Shown here: in pieces, positions 6,048 to 8,173 of the stretch
Layout of the letters: each line of letters begins with the position of its first letter
How positions within the stretch are numbered: the first letter of the stretch is position 1
Assembly: GCA_017883355.1 (NCBI GenBank)
Contig: JADGNS010000163.1
Coordinates: forward strand, 1-8,173
Origin: Candidatus Solibacter sp.
GTDB taxonomy: Bacteria; Acidobacteriota; Terriglobia; Bryobacterales; Bryobacteraceae
Length of the DNA: 8,173 nucleotides
Direction of reading: 5' to 3'
The notes under the pieces: model-generated
Database searches by the model: none
Seen by the model: the letters and a program-made list of their open reading frames with translations, nothing else
What the model was told of the DNA's origin: nothing
Translations under genes and position numbers: made by a program

Positions 6048-8173
6048 ATGCGCTGGAACAATTGCCTGATCTCGACCGCGTTCGCTGCTCTGCTGAGCTC
6101 GTCGCCTTGCGTCGCTGCCAGCTTCGGGACTGTCGTTCCGATCGGCGGCCACGCATCCGATATCGCCCTTGATGAATCGCGAGGCGTGCTCTACATCGCC
6201 AATTTTACGGCGAACCGCATCGAAGTGATGTCTACCGCGGACTACTCCATCCGCACTTCGATGAACGTGGCGCCTCAACCGGGAGCCCTCTCCCTATCAC
6301 CCGACTCCAAATTCCTCCTGGTGGCGCACTACGGCAGTTTCACGCCCGCCGACCCGAGTAAGAACGCCCTCACCCTGATCAATCTCATTGACAATACGAG
6401 GCAGACATTTTCCACCGGCGATACTCCGCTCGGCCTCGCCTTTCTTGCCGACGGGCGCGCCTTCGTCGTCACCTCTACCGCGATTCTGCTCTTCGACCCG
6501 ATCTCGGGCGCCATGCAGACACTGGCCACTTTTGCCGCCCTGGCCAAGACCCTGCCTACTCCTATCGATACCTTCCCATCGCAGGTGATTTCGGCCGCAC
6601 TGTCCACCAATCCCGACCGTACCTTTGTCTACGGCATCGCCGACAGCAGCTCCTCGCAGGCCTACTATTACTACGACGCGCGCAAGGGTGATCTCAGGGG
6701 CTACTCCATGGTGGCCGCTCCCAAGCCGCTGCCCCGCGTCAGCGTGGCCGCCGACGGCTCCTGGGCGATGATCGGCCAGTACCGCATGGACGGCGCCGCC
6801 AACTTCCTCGCGCAGTTCCCCACTTCCCTGGCTTCCCTCAATACCGGCGGCAATGCCATCGATTCCAAAGCCGGCATCATCTACGCTCAAAATCCTACGG
6901 TCTCCGCAACCGCGTCCACCAGTTCCTCGCCCTCCTCGCCATCCGCGCCGGCGGTGCTGGCACCGCCGGTCCTGTCTATCCTGGACGCCGAGAACCTGCT
7001 GGTCAAGGAGACCTTCTCAATTCCCGAAAACATCACCGGCCGCAGCACGCTCAACGCCGCCGGCGACCTGCTGTACACCGTCTCCGACAGCGGCGTGATG
7101 ATCTTCCCCGTCGGCAGAATGAACCAGCAGCATCGCCTCGCCGCCAGTGTGCGCGACGTGGTGGCGCGCGGCACCTTCTGCAATCGCAACGTGATTACCC
7201 AAACCATCACCATCACCGATCCGGGCGGCGGCAACACCGATTTCCAGCTTTCCACCGATACCCAGGGCGTCGCCATTTCGCCCTCTGCCGGAATTACTCC
7301 GGCGGTAGTGCAGGTGCGCGTCGATCCCACCGTTTTCCAGAACCAGAACGGCACCCTGTCCGTGGCCCTGACCATGAAGTCGACGACGGCTGTCAACCTG
7401 CCGCCGCAGATCCGCCTGCTCATCAACAACCGGAATCCCGATCAACGCGGCACGTTCGTCAACGTCCCCGGCTACCTGACCGATCTTCTGGCCGACCCCA
7501 TCCGCAACCGCTTCTACATCGTGGCCCAGGATACCGACCAGGTGCTGGTGTTCGACAGCACCAACTATTCGCAGATCGCGGCGCTCAAGACCTCCGCCAC
7601 ACCCACCCAGATCGCCTTCACCTTCGACCGCAAGTACCTGGTCATCGGTCACGACAACGCCCAGCAGGCGTGGGTCTACGATCTGGACAGCCTGCAACGC
7701 CAGGCGCCCATCCTGTTCCCCAGCGGACATTATCCGCGCTCCATCGCCGAGAGCGGCAAGAGCATGCTGGCGCTGGTGCGTAATGTCAACGCCGGTGCTC
7801 CGGGCGTGATCGACCGCATCGATTTCGTGTCGCGGCGAGCCATCGAACTGCCCAGCCTCGGCATCTATACCAATTCCGTGCACCCGAGCGGTGTACTCGC
7901 CCCGGCGCCCAATGGCGGCGCGATACTGGCCGCCATGCCCGACGGCAACGTCATGCTTTATGATGCCAACGCCGATACCTTTACGGTGTCGCGCAAGGAT
8001 TTCACCGCCCTCGCCGGCGCCTACGCCGCGTCCAGCTATAACTCCTATGTCGTCGGCAACATGCTGCTGAATGCGTCGCTGGTGCCCGCCGGAGTCCTGG
8101 AAACCGCCTCAGGCGCGCCCTCCGGTTTCGCCTTTATCGATCAAGGCGGACTCCGCACCACCGCGTCGTCGGC
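6048..8173 (+). CDS. Exported beta-propeller (YVTN/lactonase-like) protein with embedded BACON-like domain, 3' partial
   Basis: An open frame of 708 codons from ATG 6048 to the right edge with no stop, so the gene is truncated by the window. The N-terminus (MRWNNCLISTAFAALL, ending VAA before S25) is a signal peptide. From about residue 33 come beta-propeller blades of the YVTN type: GGHASDIALDESRGVLYIAN, PGALSLSPDSKFLLVAHYG and PLGLAFLADGRAFVV. A Ser/Pro/Ala-rich linker follows at about 284-309. Residues 375-461 read as a BACON-like immunoglobulin-fold domain (ITDPGGGNTDFQLS, ISPSAGITP, VRVDPTVFQNQNGTLSVAL). Propeller blades resume at about 465 (DPIRNRFYIVAQDTDQVLVFD, PTQIAFTFDRKYLVIGHDN) and continue to the edge. 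Propellers of this class are binding scaffolds or occasional lactonases, and no catalytic residues can be assigned. It is divergent from the InlB-repeat gene. Proteins of this build in Solibacter-type genomes may end in a TIGR03437 domain, which is a guess here. Confidence 0.85.
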   Translation, partial: MRWNNCLISTAFAALLSSSPCVAASFGTVVPIGGHASDIALDESRGVLYIANFTANRIEVMSTADYSIRTSMNVAPQPGALSLSPDSKFLLVAHYGSFTPADPSKNALTLINLIDNTRQTFSTGDTPLGLAFLADGRAFVVTSTAILLFDPISGAMQTLATFAALAKTLPTPIDTFPSQVISAALSTNPDRTFVYGIADSSSSQAYYYYDARKGDLRGYSMVAAPKPLPRVSVAADGSWAMIGQYRMDGAANFLAQFPTSLASLNTGGNAIDSKAGIIYAQNPTVSATASTSSSPSSPSAPAVLAPPVLSILDAENLLVKETFSIPENITGRSTLNAAGDLLYTVSDSGVMIFPVGRMNQQHRLAASVRDVVARGTFCNRNVITQTITITDPGGGNTDFQLSTDTQGVAISPSAGITPAVVQVRVDPTVFQNQNGTLSVALTMKSTTAVNLPPQIRLLINNRNPDQRGTFVNVPGYLTDLLADPIRNRFYIVAQDTDQVLVFDSTNYSQIAALKTSATPTQIAFTFDRKYLVIGHDNAQQAWVYDLDSLQRQAPILFPSGHYPRSIAESGKSMLALVRNVNAGAPGVIDRIDFVSRRAIELPSLGIYTNSVHPSGVLAPAPNGGAILAAMPDGNVMLYDANADTFTVSRKDFTALAGAYAASSYNSYVVGNMLLNASLVPAGVLETASGAPSGFAFIDQGGLRTTASS

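Noticed and set aside
7017..7883. A 288-codon minus-strand frame, and overlapping minus-strand frames at 6297-6890 and 6887-7429
   Set aside because: These lie opposite the beta-propeller gene, whose frame is open for 708 codons with a signal peptide and repeated blade motifs. Their Gly/Val/Asp-rich translations show no domain.

Overview
The window looks like GC-rich chromosomal DNA from an Acidobacteriota bacterium, most likely of the Solibacter/Bryobacter group. The strongest lineage clue is the C-terminal 230 residues of the large minus-strand protein. They carry the motifs of the domain family catalogued as the 'Solibacter uncharacterized C-terminal domain' (TIGR03437). Long secreted proteins built from InlB-like repeats or beta-propellers also fit that lineage. 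No tRNA, rRNA, CRISPR array, transposase or phage gene is visible. Five protein genes are supported, and the last runs off the right edge.

Layout: (1) 1-177 is non-coding and packed with short palindromes, bounded by near-identical 17-bp inverted termini; it looks like a small non-autonomous or REP-like element. (2) 178-2825, minus strand, is a probable two-gene unit: an amidase-signature hydrolase followed after about 5 bp by a secreted or lipid-anchored M16 zinc peptidase. (3) 2894-3460, plus strand, divergent from the amidase, encodes a small integral-membrane methyltransferase of the isoprenylcysteine carboxylmethyltransferase-like (ICMT/PEMT) superfamily. (4) 3461-3554 is a convergent intergenic region with an 18-bp perfect inverted repeat made of 10-bp units. 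(5) 3555-5843, minus strand, encodes a 762-residue exported protein with six InlB-B-like repeats and a TIGR03437-type C-terminus. (6) 5844-6047 is a divergent promoter region. (7) 6048 to the right edge, plus strand, encodes an exported beta-propeller protein with an embedded BACON-like immunoglobulin-fold domain. Its reading frame never closes inside the window.

The genes do not form an obvious pathway. The amidase and M16 peptidase could be co-transcribed and both cleave amide bonds, but no shared substrate can be inferred. The two large surface or secreted proteins share one intergenic control region and may be co-regulated. I see no convincing evidence of an undescribed defence, mobile or biosynthetic system. 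The most unusual items are the two intergenic repeat structures and the domain architectures of the two large exported proteins.
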